Shown here: piece after piece, positions 12,226-26,163 of the stretch | Layout of the letters: each line of letters opens with the position of its first letter | How positions within the stretch are numbered: the first letter of the stretch is position 1 | From: Rhynochetos jubatus | Lineage: Eukaryota; Chordata; Aves; Eurypygiformes; Rhynochetidae | Direction: 5' to 3' | Assembly: GCA_027574665.1 (NCBI GenBank) | Contig: CM050651.1 | Span: forward strand, 1,737,501 to 1,801,500 | Length of the DNA: 64,000 bases | Program-made: the position numbers and the translations under genes | Notes under the pieces: generated by a model | What the model was told of the DNA's origin: nothing | The model's database searches: none | What the model saw: only the letters and a program-made list of their open reading frames with translations

Positions 12226-15200
12226 CCAGGCTTTTAATGCGGCTTTGCCCAGCTGGATTGTGTGGCTCTGACACATGTTTTTTTGGATGGTTTCAATTAG
12301 GTCTTGGGCTTTGAAGACATATTAAGATAGTACAGTGGTTGGAATACATAAATGTGTTCGTTAGGGGGATACCCCCAGCTGTGAACACAGGAAGGAAGCT
12401 GAGTAATCCTGTGGTATGTGGAATGGGAGACCAGAACCCATGTCATTAATTTTGTCCCAAGCTTACTATATTATCACAGGCATGTCACAAATATTTTGTT
12501 TCTATTCTGCAGAGGCTTTGATCTTTATGGAATTACCCCCAGTGCACGAGATAAAATATGCTGGTGTACATTACTAGGATCAGTGTGTCAGGTAACCAAG
12601 CTTAAAGTCTGAAGATGCTGAGCAGCAGTATGGTGGCTAGGTGAAGAGGAACTTCTGCCCCAGCAAAATGAGGGAAATACCTAGGTATTACACACAGAAA
12701 TGCATGGAATGTTATATAGTTAACTTTCCCTTTTAACAGAAGATACTGTAAAAAATGCCAAGCTTCTCTCATCCATGTACCCTTTTTCAGTTTCCATCAA
12801 TACTTGGTTGTAAGGACACTCCCTCGTTTAATAAGATTGTCATTTTTATTGTCATTAATAATTTTAAACAGAGGAATGCTGAGGAGTTTAAAACCATTTA
12901 GAGTCTTTAGTACACTACTCCATGCCTTGGTTGTTTATTTCCATGTGCAGTTGTTTCATGAAGACTGGGATGTTGCTTCAGCTTGAGTCCTTTGTTTTTG
13001 GTTAAAGGGATATCCCTGCTTTTAGACAATGCTGATAGCTACTGTGATATTAAAGATCTGCATTCCAACTGAGCGGAAAAATGACGTGTGTTTTCTTTCT
13101 TCCTCGGGATGCCAGTGGGCTACCAGTGGCATTACAATTGAGTTCTCATCCTGGTGCAACAACTGATTTGCACTCAGCTGGGCACACTTTCTTCACCTCT
13201 TCCTAAACACAGTATGCATGTATTACTGCCAAAGAGCAGCTTTCTGGCTGCCTTGTCCAGCGAGGAGTTTTGAAATGGCACCATTCATGTTCCTTGTAGA
13301 AGTATCAGGCACAGAAAGGAATATTTTTAGTTTTCTGTAGCTAAATTCCCTGTAAGTGGTTTGTCATATCTCTGGCAGTTTTGGGGTGTGTGGAGAAAGG
13401 GCAGTTACTGATTTTCTTTCCCCCACCCCTTCTATGTGCAGAGGGCTGACCACGATGAAGCAAGAGTGCTATGATTTAAAAACAATTTCTCAGCAGCTAA
13501 ACCAAGTAACAGTAATGTGTAATGTGTCTCTCTTTCTTCTGCAAAGGTTTAAAAGCATGTAGTAAGTAAGGTAGTAGAAGCAGAATTTTTCCCTTTAATA
13601 GCTTTGTGGCTAGAGTTCATCCATGTACCTGAAATAAACTGGGATCTGTCAGAGAGCTGATACTTGACATAGTGCGGTTGCCTTCTGGGTTGATTAACCC
13701 TTTGTTGCACAGAGGGATATCTTGGGGTAGGAGTTCAACAGATTATTACTGTGGATGATGAGGAGGAACGTGATTTGAGCTGGCATTTAATTTAGCTACC
13801 TAACTGAGATACCTTTGATTTAAATGTTATTGTGCATAACCTTCACTGAAATGTTTTGTGTTGCCCTACTTTGAGGCTACTTAGCCCCTGGAGTCTTGAT
13901 TATTTACTGCAGCATGTTTTCACTTTTTTGAGTGTGGTGGTGTTGCTCATTCTAATATACAAACATGCTGATTATTATTATTTAATTAAAAAACCCCAAA
14001 CAACAGCGGGTGTCACACTCCCTGCTCTGTTGTACAGGAATTCCTGTAATTTGCAGGAGCACAAAGCCATTTGTGAGATTTTTTTTTTTTTTCATACATT
14101 GAGAGAACAGATCTTATTTTCTGTAAGTAAAAAGCAGGAAAGTCAGGTCTAGATTACAGAACAATCACTTAACTCAGATTAGTGCATTTGTGTTTTCATG
14201 GAAAAAGATGTATATAGTCTAAGTATGGCAATTAAGTATTTGTACAACAGAGTTTCTGTGGGACCCTTTTATAAATACAGATATATAACACCCAGGAATA
14301 TGTTTGGCCACATGCTGTGGTGAGTATTAAAAGAAAGCTGAAAGGCATATTGGTGAACTTCCATTATTTTGAAATTGAAACTGCATATCTGGCTTGCAAA
14401 GGCTTTAATAGAAAAAGGCTGTGAACGTGGACATTTAGAAAAGCAGGGGGGGACTTTCCTTTGTGACGTGAACTTGATGACCACGAGCTGGCTGCTGTAA
14501 GTCAAGCACAAAGCCTAGTTCAATTTCTGGCTACTAAAAAAGAAAGAAAAATATGCCGATGGGAGTAGAGCTGTTTTCTGAGAAGGGGTTCAGTGTAACC
14601 ATGCTGACTCCTAGTGTCTCAAGAGCAAGTATATGTGCTATGTTGGCCCTGTGCCACAGGGCAACCTTTAGCTGTGCCGTGCATGCAAGAGGAATTATTT
14701 TGCCTCATGGTTCATGGGTTGTCAGCAGAGCAGGATTTATAAAGACTGTGTTAGGACTGTTATCAGTGGCGGATGTGGGAAATATAGGGGAGAAAAAAGT
14801 GAGAGGAAAAAATATTGCTGTTAATACAATTGAACTGCATAACTGGAAGCGGCTTTTGTTGTTGCTCTTCTGTATGGCGGCACTGCTGGAAACAAACTGA
14901 GCCTGTGTTCAGGAAGTGTGGTTTTCTTAACTGGTATTCATTAGGTACTGGTGCTTATCTTTACAGAGAAATGTTTTCAAGACAAAATGGTGGTCAGTCT
15001 GAGGATTTTCTTTCTTGGAAAGAATAGTTTAGTGAGATGACACTGTCTTTACTTCTTAGATGAAATAAAACAAGAATAGTAGCTCTGCTCTCAACAGGTC
15101 CTTAGCATCTGTAACACAGTAGATTAATAAAAGGTTAAACCCGTGAATAATTCTCTGCCATTTTAAAGAGTGGCTTTTAGCAGGAAAAAAAAATTCTACC

Positions 15201-18200
15201 AGACTTGACTTTCTGAACCATTTTTCCGAAGTTTATTTTATTTGGTTGTTGATGGTTGCTGTAGCACTGGTGGGAGATCTCTTGAGTGTAGGCACTTGTC
15301 AGATTAAGTGCATGATTATACAGTGATCTTCTATCCACACAGGAACATAGAAGGATTAATAGGAGATCTTTGGCCACAGAACTAATGATGCTAATGGTGA
15401 TGTTGACACTTCCAACTGCTGCTTCTTGTCTTTGGAAGAACCAAGTTTGTTTGAATATAAATTATGGGCTACTATTATTTTTAGGCAGAATCTGAATTTA
15501 GAAGTAAAATAGGTTCTGTCATTTGGATAATCCATGGAAGTACCAAACTGATGTACCAAAAAGTAGTCGGGATGCATGTCCTTCAGCAGCTGTGGGTCTT
15601 TTCCAAAGGCTTCTACCAACTGTGTTTACAAATAAAACTACGAAAGAGGAAATGGTAATATTTTTAATGAAGGGATTTCTTTATATACGTTTCCTTTTAA
15701 TGTCTGTAATATAGAATATCATAATACATTTTACTTTTGTTTTACACATCTGTTGTAAAAATTCATAATAAATCATATGAAAAGAAAACTTATGCAGAAA
15801 CTTCAATGTTAGTTTCTTGGTAGTGAAGAACGGAGAAGAGTGGAAGTTTGGCATACTGCCTGTTTGTTTAGGGGAGTGCATGAATCCTGGAAGATTGCTT
15901 CTGGTGAGTGGTCCTTACTAGTGCTGTCAAGGCTGAGATGTAAATATCAACTTCCCTCTGCAAGGGCTTGCAGCAATTTGCATTCATCTCATTGTTGAGG
16001 GAAAGAGAGTCTTTCTCTCTTCTAGGAGAAAAAGACCCCGCGAAGTAGATACGCTGCAGTTGCCATATGGGTTTGGAAGTATAGCAGGGTCTGGGTGTTT
16101 TCTGGGTATTGTGGAATCTGAATTGTTTCCCTCTGACAGAGTTTGAAAATACCACTCTTGTGTCTTCCTGTGCGGGATGGTGAGATACTGAGTGCGGTGC
16201 TGTTTCAGGAACTGCATGTTTCACTGTGGCAGCGTTTTCTGTACACAGTTGTGATGGGAAGAACTTGATGTGTGTAAATAACAGGTGAATTAAATAGTGG
16301 TGGTAGAAACAAAAATTATCATGACAGAAATAAAAGGATGTAGGGAGGAGATTAGTGGCATAAGGAACTTAAGGTATGGACTCCAGTAACCTAGGTCCTC
16401 AATTCTGGTGGGCAAGGGTATTTAAATAGTTTTAAATAGATATTAGATGACTTTCCAGAGAAGAATGTAGATCAGAAAATAATTTATATGAGGTCACAGA
16501 TAAAAGGCTTCTAGATTTTAAGTATTTGGTATTTGCTAAGTGAGCTTCCCCCTCCCCGCAGAGGTCTGGAATTTTGTCACGCTTGCGTTTGTGAAACATT
16601 CTTGAAGAATTTCACTCAAGGGGTATTGATTTCTTCTCTTGCATGCAAGGGATAAGGAAAGAATGGTTAACTCAAAGCAACCTTGAGATTCCTTGGGATT
16701 TTGGGGGCCCTTCATATGCCCTTAAACTGTCCCTCTCAAGATATATGCAGTTGCAGATTGCTCACGTTTGTGGAGTGATGATGGTGTAGAGCGTGGTGCA
16801 TAATTCATCGCCTTTCTGTGCCATGATCTCTGTGTAGGAGGATGAGAATTTTAAGCTGCAGTGTTTAAATCAGACCTGTCATGCACATTTTGTTAATCCA
16901 AATATTATCTTGAGCTGAAGCCTCACATGCAATTTGAATCAATGCTGGGCTTTCCTTTTAAAAGAATATTCAGCCATTATTTTTAAATGTGGATTTTCAA
17001 ATAAGTCCAAGTATGTTTTAGTTTTTGCAGGTAGTGACATACTGAAGGTCATTAATATTGGGTTTCTTTGACTCTGATCTTTTCAAAAACAAGAGATATG
17101 GAATTTAATAACGTGTTTTTTATTAACTGAACTGTTACGATGCTTGTGCTGACAATTTTGGCATTAAGGTTTTTGCAACTGTATTGAATTAGGTATTATT
17201 TCAAGATCTTTAGTGCTTAAAACTGAGCAGAATGGCTTCATGGAATCATAGAAGGCAATGGAATGAAATTAAACTCTTTTTAGACTGTGGCCACTGAAAG
17301 TGTATAAATAAACAATTTGTATACTTTTGGTTAACCTCTCATTTTCATTTTTATACCTCTGAGTAAAGACAATTTCTTACAATTACATTTATGTGCAAAT
17401 AGAAAAAAAGTAGTAAATTCTAGAAAATTTGTATGGGAGTATTTATTTTCATTTTGCTGTTTGTGTTTTGTTGTTTGTTTTTTTTTTGTTGTTAAATTTG
17501 TAACTTGTAGTTTATTTTAAATATTTCTCCATTTCATAAAGTTTCATTACTTTATTATGTAAAAGATACCTCAGAATGCTTTCCTGCATCAGGACTTTTC
17601 TCTCCTCTCCTCCTTAGCCCATTTCTCATGTTCCTCAACTTTAGTGTGGAGTACAAAATAGCTTTTTGTAGCTTATTTCACTGGTATTTTTACCTATCCT
17701 ATATCCAGATTTCTTTGTCGTCTTCAGTTAAAAAATAATTTTGGTAATTATTGAGGAAAAGCTACTGACTAATACGATATTTAACACATCCCATAATACA
17801 ATGCAATTAAGTATTTGTTCTTGCATTTTCTTAGTAATTTTAAAAGATCTGACATGACAGCAATAAATAGGATGGAGTATTACTCAAAAATACTGTATCA
17901 CTTGGTGATACTAAGTTTGTAATACCAAAATAAGCTAGTCCCACACATCTGTATGCATTTCAAGTAATGCTAGAAAAGCAAGTATGACATGACACAAATC
18001 TTATAACTGCTCTAACATGACTGATTCTGAATTTAATTTTCTATGTATCCACTTTCTTGTCAGCTGTTTCATCCTCTTCTCGTTTGTTCAACTCATAGGT
18101 GGAATAAATTATAGGCATTAGGCAGAGTTCATCCCAATACCTCCAGTATTCATTACCCTTTTTACAGTCTCGTGTTCTTTGTTATTGTCATTTGTAAATG

Positions 18201-18270
18201 TGGCTGTTGCTGTTCTAGATACGCATTCTGACTGCTTCCCCGTAGCGTAAGAAATAAAAGTCATAAATAT

Positions 18271-18335
18271 GGGGGCGGGGGTGTTGTTCGTGTGTGGTTT
18301 TGGTTTGGGCCTTTGGGGTGTTATTTTTGGGGTTT
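18271..18335 (+). repeat. G/T-rich low-complexity tract
   Basis: It opens GGGGGCGGGGG and continues with GT-rich sequence and further GGGG runs (GCCTTTGGGGTG, TTTTTGGGG). It is capable in principle of a G-quadruplex on the + strand. Confidence 0.88.
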
Positions 18336-20124
18336 GCTTCCAAATGAAATTGTACAATTCAGCTGCAGGATGTGGCTTTTTTAACATTGGAACTTGACTG
18401 GGGTTTATCAGAAAACTACGCACTTGAGCCTTGACATTTGTGCTAAATTAGTTCAGGTCTTGAAATGCTTGCTAGAATTAGTTAGATAAAGATTCATGCA
18501 TTTTATCCAGTAGGCCTTTGTATTGCTTCTAATTTTTGTTTAAAGGGCCCATCTGCGAGCTTGGACACCTAGTATAATAGTCACATTGGGTGCAGAGGGT
18601 CTGTAATAATTTATACAGAAATTATTGTATGAGTTGGAAGATGCTCTATGAATACAACATTATTTCACATGTAAGCTGTTCTTCGTTGCATATATCTTTC
18701 TCACTTTTAGCTATGAATTGTAGAAGGGGAAACCTCTAAACATTAATTTTCTAGAACTACCACCATCCTGCCAGCATATAGAATGCTGTATAATTCAGGG
18801 CACTACATCACAACCTGTCCTCAAGCTGAAGAGATGACATTATTTTTATATGTATAACTACCATTCATGTAATCCATCTTGTATTAAAATGCTGTTCTTT
18901 TATAAATAATTATTCTTCTGTTGGGGAAAAGATTCTGCTGAGTGTTGGGGGAAGGAGAGAGGAGTTCTAGGCTACTGTGTACTTGGATCAAGGAAAATGA
19001 AAACCACTTTGCTATGCTGAAGCCTGTATTTGCTAAACTTTGCTGTATTACTTGGGCTTGAGTGTAACCACTGCCATTCCTGTGAAGATGATGAAATTAT
19101 TTTAATATGTAAGGTGATGAACACAATTTTGGAAGTATAGCTTATGTGCTGTTTATTAAATAGTTAGAATCTTCTATTTGTTTTCAAAAGTCTTTCCCAA
19201 GACATTCCAGTATCTGTAGTCAGCCATTAAAAGTTATGCAAATTTACGTCATCTATGGCAAGATATATCTATTCCTTTGATTTATTTAGACAGAAATCAA
19301 AACTGTATCATTTAATCTACATGATACAAACATCATTCCTGCTAAAATGTGCATGTGGTTTTTTAATCCCCTACTCTTGTTGTACGCTCACTTCTAGTGA
19401 ATTTCTAATATTAATATTGCTCTCTCTGAGGACCGTTAATGATGTAAAATGCAAGTATATTCTGTAAGCTACTTTACCTAGACCTGGACCCAAATTAAAT
19501 AGAACCTCACACACCTTCCCAAACCAACTTGACTTCTAATGAGTTGACTGGCTTTGGAAGAGGACTAGCTGAGGATGTTTACTGACGGAGTATTTGTTAA
19601 AACTGGAGTTGCTGTTCAGTGCCATTGAAATACAGGCCTGTATGAAATTTCCAATTCCCATTCCTGGCATCAATTTGTATGTACTCTGAGATAGGATACT
19701 GACTTTCAATCTCTGCACCCCACACTATTTCATGTCATTTGCTGAGGAAGTGAAGGATGAGTCAGCACGCGCTGTCATCTTAGCGGAGCACCGTTGGAAG
19801 CAACAAAGGGATGCGATAGTGAAATATTATACTGTGCATCAGATCTGAAAGAATGGTGTGTAAGATATGAAAGGGGGGAAAGCTGTCACCAGAGTTTGTG
19901 CTATAACTTTCCTGCCTTCTGGTTGTGGCAACTTCATTTAATAAGCTGTAGTGTTGTGACTGACATTTGGATATCTTACAGATAAGATATCTGCTGGGCT
20001 AGAATGGAGATGGCTTGGCTGTGAAACACCAGAAGAGATCACAGAGGGAGTGTCTGTTTTCTTACGTAACTCAGGGCAATTTGGGGTGGTCTGAGGGTCT
20101 ATAGGAGTAGGTAACCTTTTGTTG

Positions 20125-20244
20125 GACAAGCAGATATGATGGAGGAAACAAGTTTTCAGGGGCACAAACTTTCTTGAGTTCCTGAAGGAGACCTCATGTG
20201 CCAAAAAAAGTTGTGTGTTTCTTTCCATGTCATATCAGCTTGTC
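20125..20244. repeat. Long imperfect inverted repeat (possible MITE remnant)
   Basis: The left arm 20125-20166 and the right arm 20197-20244 are reverse complements over about 42-48 nt with a few mismatches and small gaps. Shared blocks in order are GACAAGC-GATATGA, TGGA-(G)GAAACA, TTTT and GGCACA. A 30-nt spacer (20167-20196) separates the arms. The sequence, especially TTTTGTTGGACAAGC and GTCTAATAACAGATG outside the arms, recalls palindromic DNA-transposon-derived repeats known from reptile genomes. I cannot confirm the family. Confidence 0.65.
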
Positions 20245-22239
20245 TAATAACAGATGCTCTCTTTCCCAGGAAACATGATCTTGCTGAATTTCCAAATAAG
20301 AAGTTGCAGGATAAAAACAAGAAGGAATCTAAACCTGACTTACAGATATAGAAGCATGGTGAAATTTCAGACCTAAACTTTGCTAAGAATACTGTTCCTA
20401 CTCTTTTCTGTTTATTTGCTGATAAAGCATGATTGAAACAATTCCTGAAAATAACCACTTTTCAGTTTTAGAAAAAGTTAATGTATTTTATTTAAGTAGT
20501 GAAAATATTTAAATATATTTGGTGTTTACTCTGAGCCTTAGGATCTTTTTGCATCATCAGTATATAAATTCTGAAAGAAACAAATAATTACTTCAAAATA
20601 TTTACCTAATGTCTTTATTAACACTTTGTGATTCATAAGAATCAGAATTTAATTACTTACCCCAGGCAGGCATGACTATCAGCTTTCCTGACCCTACTTA
20701 TCACTCTGAAAGTAGGGTGCTTACTCGGTTTTAACCAAGATCTCTGCAAGAGCTAGATTGTGCTTGTGGAAAAGGATTGCCATATCTTGCAGATTGCAGT
20801 TATGGTTAAAAAAAATATTGGCAATGTAGGAGAGGGGAAAAAGGGTTTCTCTTCATATGGCAGTTAAGCACAGTGATACATACTCGGGTGAGGAAAACCA
20901 GTCTTTCTGTAAAATGGTTTTGAGATCAAAATCATGTGCATTTTTTTATGGAAGTGACTACAAATAAAACTTTACTGAGGAAACAGTGAGATACTTTTAA
21001 CAAGAACTTGCCTCTCTGAAAACTTTGTATTTAGAAGGAAAGGAGCTGTGTGATGGCTACTTTTTGCCTTGTCTTGTAGGTACAAAACTGTTTAGGCAGA
21101 ATAAAATGGGCCCTGGGTGATACCTACTTCTTGCCTTTGAAGCAGAAACTAATTTAGACTGTGAAAGAGAAGTCTGTCCTGAAACCACTTCTGAAGCCAG
21201 TGGTGAATTTATTTAATAAATAAATAAACCCCCCTTCAGTTTCTCATCTCAGAAGAGATAGGGGTTGTGCAAAGGTCAGAGCACTATCAAAGATAGTCTG
21301 TTTATTTAAAGATGGCTGACAAGTAGGTTATTTGTTTGAGTATTTATATCCTTCAGAACTTAATTCCACTTATGCAGGTTGAACTGTTTTAGTCCAAGAA
21401 CAAAATGCTTTCTCAAATGTAAAAATGAATAGGTACATTTTTTTCTTTGTATGTATTTTTGGGAATGTTTATATTTGGATAGTTGGGAATGTTTATTTTC
21501 CCAGGAACTTCTGGAGGTTCCTGTGGGAAAACGCCTTGCTCTCCTCAAGCGTGGATTGTTAGCAATGGGGATGAAGCATGTGTGAGCCCTGGACACAGTA
21601 GTCATTCTCATGACGTGCATTGCAGTTGTACAGGTTGGAAGGGCCATTATCTAGGGAAGTACAGCTATAAGCTTGCTAAAATTGACTTTTATTAATAGAA
21701 AGATCCTGTCTACTAAGGCAAAGAAAATAGAGCTCATAGCAAGCCTAAAAGAAAGAATTATGTGCTCCCTCTCATCGGTCTAACCTGTATTTATACCTTC
21801 TCCTACAGTAAATCTGATGAGCAATTTTACCCAGAGTTCCCACCAGAAGTGAATTATCATCCGTTAGGTAACACCTCTGCCAGAGCTTAGCCTCCACTGT
21901 TTTTTTAACATTATCACAAACTGTCATAAGAACAAAAGAAAAATCCTTACTGATAAATTTTATTTTCCCTGCTTTTCTGGAAATATATGTGAGAGTCCTT
22001 CAAGCTTCCATTTATTGGAGAAAAACTTGGGAGTGTGCAGCAAGCTCCCGATCTCCTAAGGGAAAAGGGGTTGCCAGCTGAGAGAACTTTTTATCCATGG
22101 AGCTGCTTCAAGGCACTCAGTCTGGAATAATGGAAATGGGATGGAAAAACTCCATGTATATGGCCCTATATTTTCTACTGATGTGAACTTTCTGGGTGAA
22201 CTAAGACTTCATGCATCAGAAACAAATTACATGAAGGAC

Positions 22240-22740
22240 AACATAGGTAAATCAGTTGATCGAAGTGTGGCTAAGCAGTGGATCTATTGCAGTTGAGAGA
22301 GGCAAACAGGATTCCCAGGTGAATCCAGGGAACTATGTTCAGCCTTTTCTGGAAAGCTGTCAGTAATGTGATCATTTGTGTTCAAGAAGATGTATTAGGA
22401 CTGGAACAGATAGGGCCACCTGGGGAATGGAGAGCCTATTGTATGACAGTGTACTGGAAAAGCTTGGCTTATTATCCTAACAAAATGAAGTACGAGAGGG
22501 CATATGATTCCTTTCTTATGAATATATCAGGAAACCAGTAGGAGGAACAGAAAATAATTACTTATCTAAAAGACCATGTTGGCAGAACAGCGAATGAGCA
22601 TAAACTCTCCATGGATAATATTGGCCTGCAAATTAGAAAATGACTCAGAACTATTATAGCAATCATATTTTGAAATGACCTTCCAGTCAGAAGGGCAGGA
22701 GAAGAAATTCAAATAATTTCAAGGTGTAGTTCCAAAATGT
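22240..22740 (+). mobile_element. Very old CR1-like LINE fragment
   Basis: This stretch is much more decayed than the avian CR1 copies but follows the ORF2 3' part of CR1 elements known from turtles and crocodilians. Recognisable pieces in order are AAATCAGTTGATCGAAGTGT (SVDRSVAKQ), GGACTGGAACAGATAGGG, AGCTTGGCTTATTATCCTAA, AGAGGGCATATGATTCC with ATGAATATATCAGG, AAGACCATGTTGGCAGAAC, CATAAACTCTCCATGGATAA, and GAAATGACCTTCCA. Stops and frameshifts are numerous. I identified it by recall of the consensus, not by alignment. Confidence 0.75.
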
Positions 22741-25700
22741 GCGAAGGGAGTTTTATTGTGCGGGTGGTGCCTGTGACAGTAAAATATTGAAACAAATGAT
22801 CTGGAGGTTCTTACGGCCCTGTATTGCTAATACTTATTTTTATCAAAATAGCAGGCTCTTGATTGCATTTTCAGACTTTCATGACTGCTTTTGAGGGCAG
22901 TGGGGTTAGATAGAAAACGTGTACTCCACGCATGTTCTTTCATATGGTAGAGCTGAAGCAGCTTTCTCTGCTCCTCTCAGTGTCTCCTACGGATGTCCAG
23001 AATACCAACAGATGGGTGGGCTCTGCTTGTGAAAATGGCACAGGCTTTAGGGAAACGATGCTATTTGTTTTAACTCTTCACAAAAGTTCTTTCTGGTGGT
23101 GATACTGCTGCGGCTGCCTGTAGCAGTAACTGCAGGGGAAATCTGCTGGATGGGAGACAGCAAGTGGAAAATGTAGAAGGTTGAGAATGACTGGCTGAGC
23201 AGAATTGCTCTAAAATGTTTACCTTGAAATTTAAAAACTCATTTTCAAAAGTTAAAGGTTTGGATTTGTTTAAGGCAGAAAGATATTTTTTTTCTGTGTT
23301 TAATATGTGAATAACCTTCTGTCATTTACTTAAATGTTGCAATCTGTTGAGGAAATGGGAGTGTTGGAAATACCTATACAAGATGCAAATCTAAACTTTG
23401 TTTCTTCTAAGTAACTGGCTCATCAACGTAAATGGCATCTTGTTTAATTTATAGTAAGACTTCTGAAGAACGTAATGTGATTTTTATGGCAATAGCTACC
23501 AACTACAAAATGCGGATTTCATCATACTCAAAAATAGACTGTTTATTCAGTAAAGAAAAAAAAGGAATTTCAATTAATTTAGTGAAGTTTTCAGAATCAT
23601 AGCATAATTTTCACTCAAGTTTTGATGCATAAGATTGTGTTCTGGTTATTTTACTTTGCAGTTGAGCTCATCATGTGATCAGTCCAGCAATAATTGCCTT
23701 AATCTATGTTGTGTGTCATACACTGAAGTGAGACTGGGTTGCCTGGCTGTTCGTAAGACAACTATATGTGCATTTCACCACCCTTGACTCAAGTATCCCG
23801 TGAAATCAGTGTTAGAGTACAGGTTCTTTCCTTGACTTCTCTAGCATGGATTTTTGGCTAAATACTCATATGGATATGAGAGGGGTTTTTTTTTGGTTTC
23901 TGATTTTCTATCTAGCTGCCTCAGGCCCTGTCAACAGTGCTGGATACTTTCTTCTAGGAAGGCATTTTCCCCTGAAATTACAGATTGAACACTTGTGTTA
24001 TAGTCTGCTGCTTCAGGGGAGCAAGATGCTCAAACAGACAGGCTGAGAAATTGCCAGATCAGTCATATTTTGTTCAAGCAATGTGTCCAGCTAGATGGGC
24101 TTGGGAGGAAAGGGGTTTGGGGGAGAGAAAAAGTGTGAGGAACAGCCTATATATGTATTTCTACATCCTATTTTCTTAAGCATTCTGGAGTGAGTATTCT
24201 TTGGGATGTAATTTGTCAGAACATCTGGGTTTCTCTGGCTGCAGTTAATTGCTGCTTTTTTTGGAATGTGGAGTCTGTCTCAGTGATCTTTGGATAGTGG
24301 AATTGTAATAACCAGCCTGAGGTATTTGGATTTGGGTGAGTAACAACTCCCCGTTGGCTGGCCCATATAAACGAATAGCCAAAAAAGCTGAGGAATGCTC
24401 ATCAGTAGCTTGCTGACAGAAGCTAGAATTTTCCTTCTGTGACTTCTGTTTCACAGTGAAAGCAAGCAAGGGAGAGCAGGCATTGCAAACACTTGGAAGG
24501 GGATTTTACTTCTCAGATTTTACAGATTGTTCACAGTGTGCAACAGACTTTAAAGGGGTGATTCCTGGAAACTGTGATGAGGGGAAAAGAGTAATGGGCC
24601 TACTGACTGATTGTAATGACTAAGGACTTCAAACGTGATGTTATTTTATATTACATTGCATTGTATAAAAATTATAACAAGGAAATGACGAGAATATTCC
24701 CTACCTATGTAAGACTACAGAGGATTTCTTCACATGGTTGGGTTTTGTTCAAAAGAACCAAGAGATGGAGGAAAAAGCCTGTGTTTCATTATTTTGCCAG
24801 CAGTGATCATTATAATGATTGCAAAAATTTGACCTTCTAAAAAAAAGGTTGACTGATAAGCAACCAAGCAAGCCGCAGTGCGTTGCTGCCTCTGTTAGTC
24901 AGCCTTTATCGCTGAGGGGGACTCTGAGTGGGTGAGCGCTGTGTCGCTTCTCTGGCATGGCTGGATGCATTGCAGCTGAGAACGGATAGTGTTTCAGACC
25001 CCTGCCATGCTTGAACCATCACTCATAGGTGTTTCTTCATGGGTGCAAACTGTGCTCCAAAACCCCAGTGCAGAGGTCATCTTTGGCTAGCAACTGTTCA
25101 CAAGGGGACTGAGGATGATCTCATTGTGCAAAACAAGAATGCTTTGCAGCACAGGTCTGCGTTAACTCTTAGTTGGGAGTTAACTGGGTGCAGCAATTCA
25201 TGAGTTTTTCTTCTCCATGAAAAATGCAGCAACTGGTACTGGCAGAGTATCCGAACCCCAAGTTTCAGTAAAGAGCAAGTTAATTACTAGTACCAGAAGA
25301 ACATCTATTTTTAATGATGCTAAGAATCAAATGTTAATTATCTGTGGTTTATAAAGACCAGTTTTCGTTGTCACTTTTAATCTCTCGCATAACTGTACAG
25401 ATGACAGAGCTTTCTCAGTTGAAAAAAAAAAGGCTGTTTTAAATAGGTTAAAAAAAATTGAATTTAGTGGTAATGCTATATACCATGTTAACAACTTAAA
25501 TAAAAAGTTTCTTCCTTCCATTTTTTTCAGTGTATACAGTTTATTTAGATTTATATGGATAGATTTGACAGCTTTTTCATATTTACGTTGATTCCAAGAG
25601 ACACATTAAACTTAGGACTTTGCCTTCAAGGATCAGTTATTTATCGTATGAATAGCTGTGGAAAAGAATAGACCTAGATATAGGGAGGATGTTATAACTG

Positions 25701-26143
25701 CATTTCAAATATGTGATTTTCAGCCTCATGTATTTCAGTTGTGGAGCATACTGGGGAAGAAGCTGTTTATGTGACCTTAGTGCATTGTGAGGGAAGAGAC
25801 TGTTAACAGGAGCTGCCTTTTCTTCTCCTAACACATCTTCAGTACAGTCAGTTCTTAGTTATGTCTGGTAGTTTGCAGCCTGAGTGTCAGCAGTTGAAGC
25901 CGTGAGTGATACTGAGTCAGGTTCTGTACACAAGCTGCAACCTCGTGGAATCTGAGCTACAGTGGGCCAGGGAATGGATACAGTCGAGATCATTCTGCAG
26001 AGAGGAACAGTGCAGCTCCACTATGGCCGGCAATTATGCTGAGTTAATAATCTTTGGTGGATCTGTTCTGACTCTCTGTAGCATGTCCCACAGCACTCGT
26101 GATGTATAGATTTTTCTGTCACTTGGTCTATTGGATGTTTGGA

Positions 26144-26163
26144 TGCAACATTTGGATGTTGCA
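26144..26163. repeat. Perfect 8-bp hairpin
   Basis: TGCAACAT and ATGTTGCA are separated by TTGG. No transposon or gene context is seen. Confidence 0.85.

Noticed and set aside
14553..14900. 115-codon open frame
   Set aside because: No recognisable domain, splice context or codon bias; it sits in plain intron and is compatible with chance.
15868..16224. 118-codon minus-strand open frame
   Set aside because: No family resemblance, and a second frame is also open over part of it, so it reads as chance.
21620..21650. CAGGTTGGAAGGGCCATTATCTAG, similar to a CR1 end
   Set aside because: An isolated 20-nt likeness without the rest of a CR1 tail.
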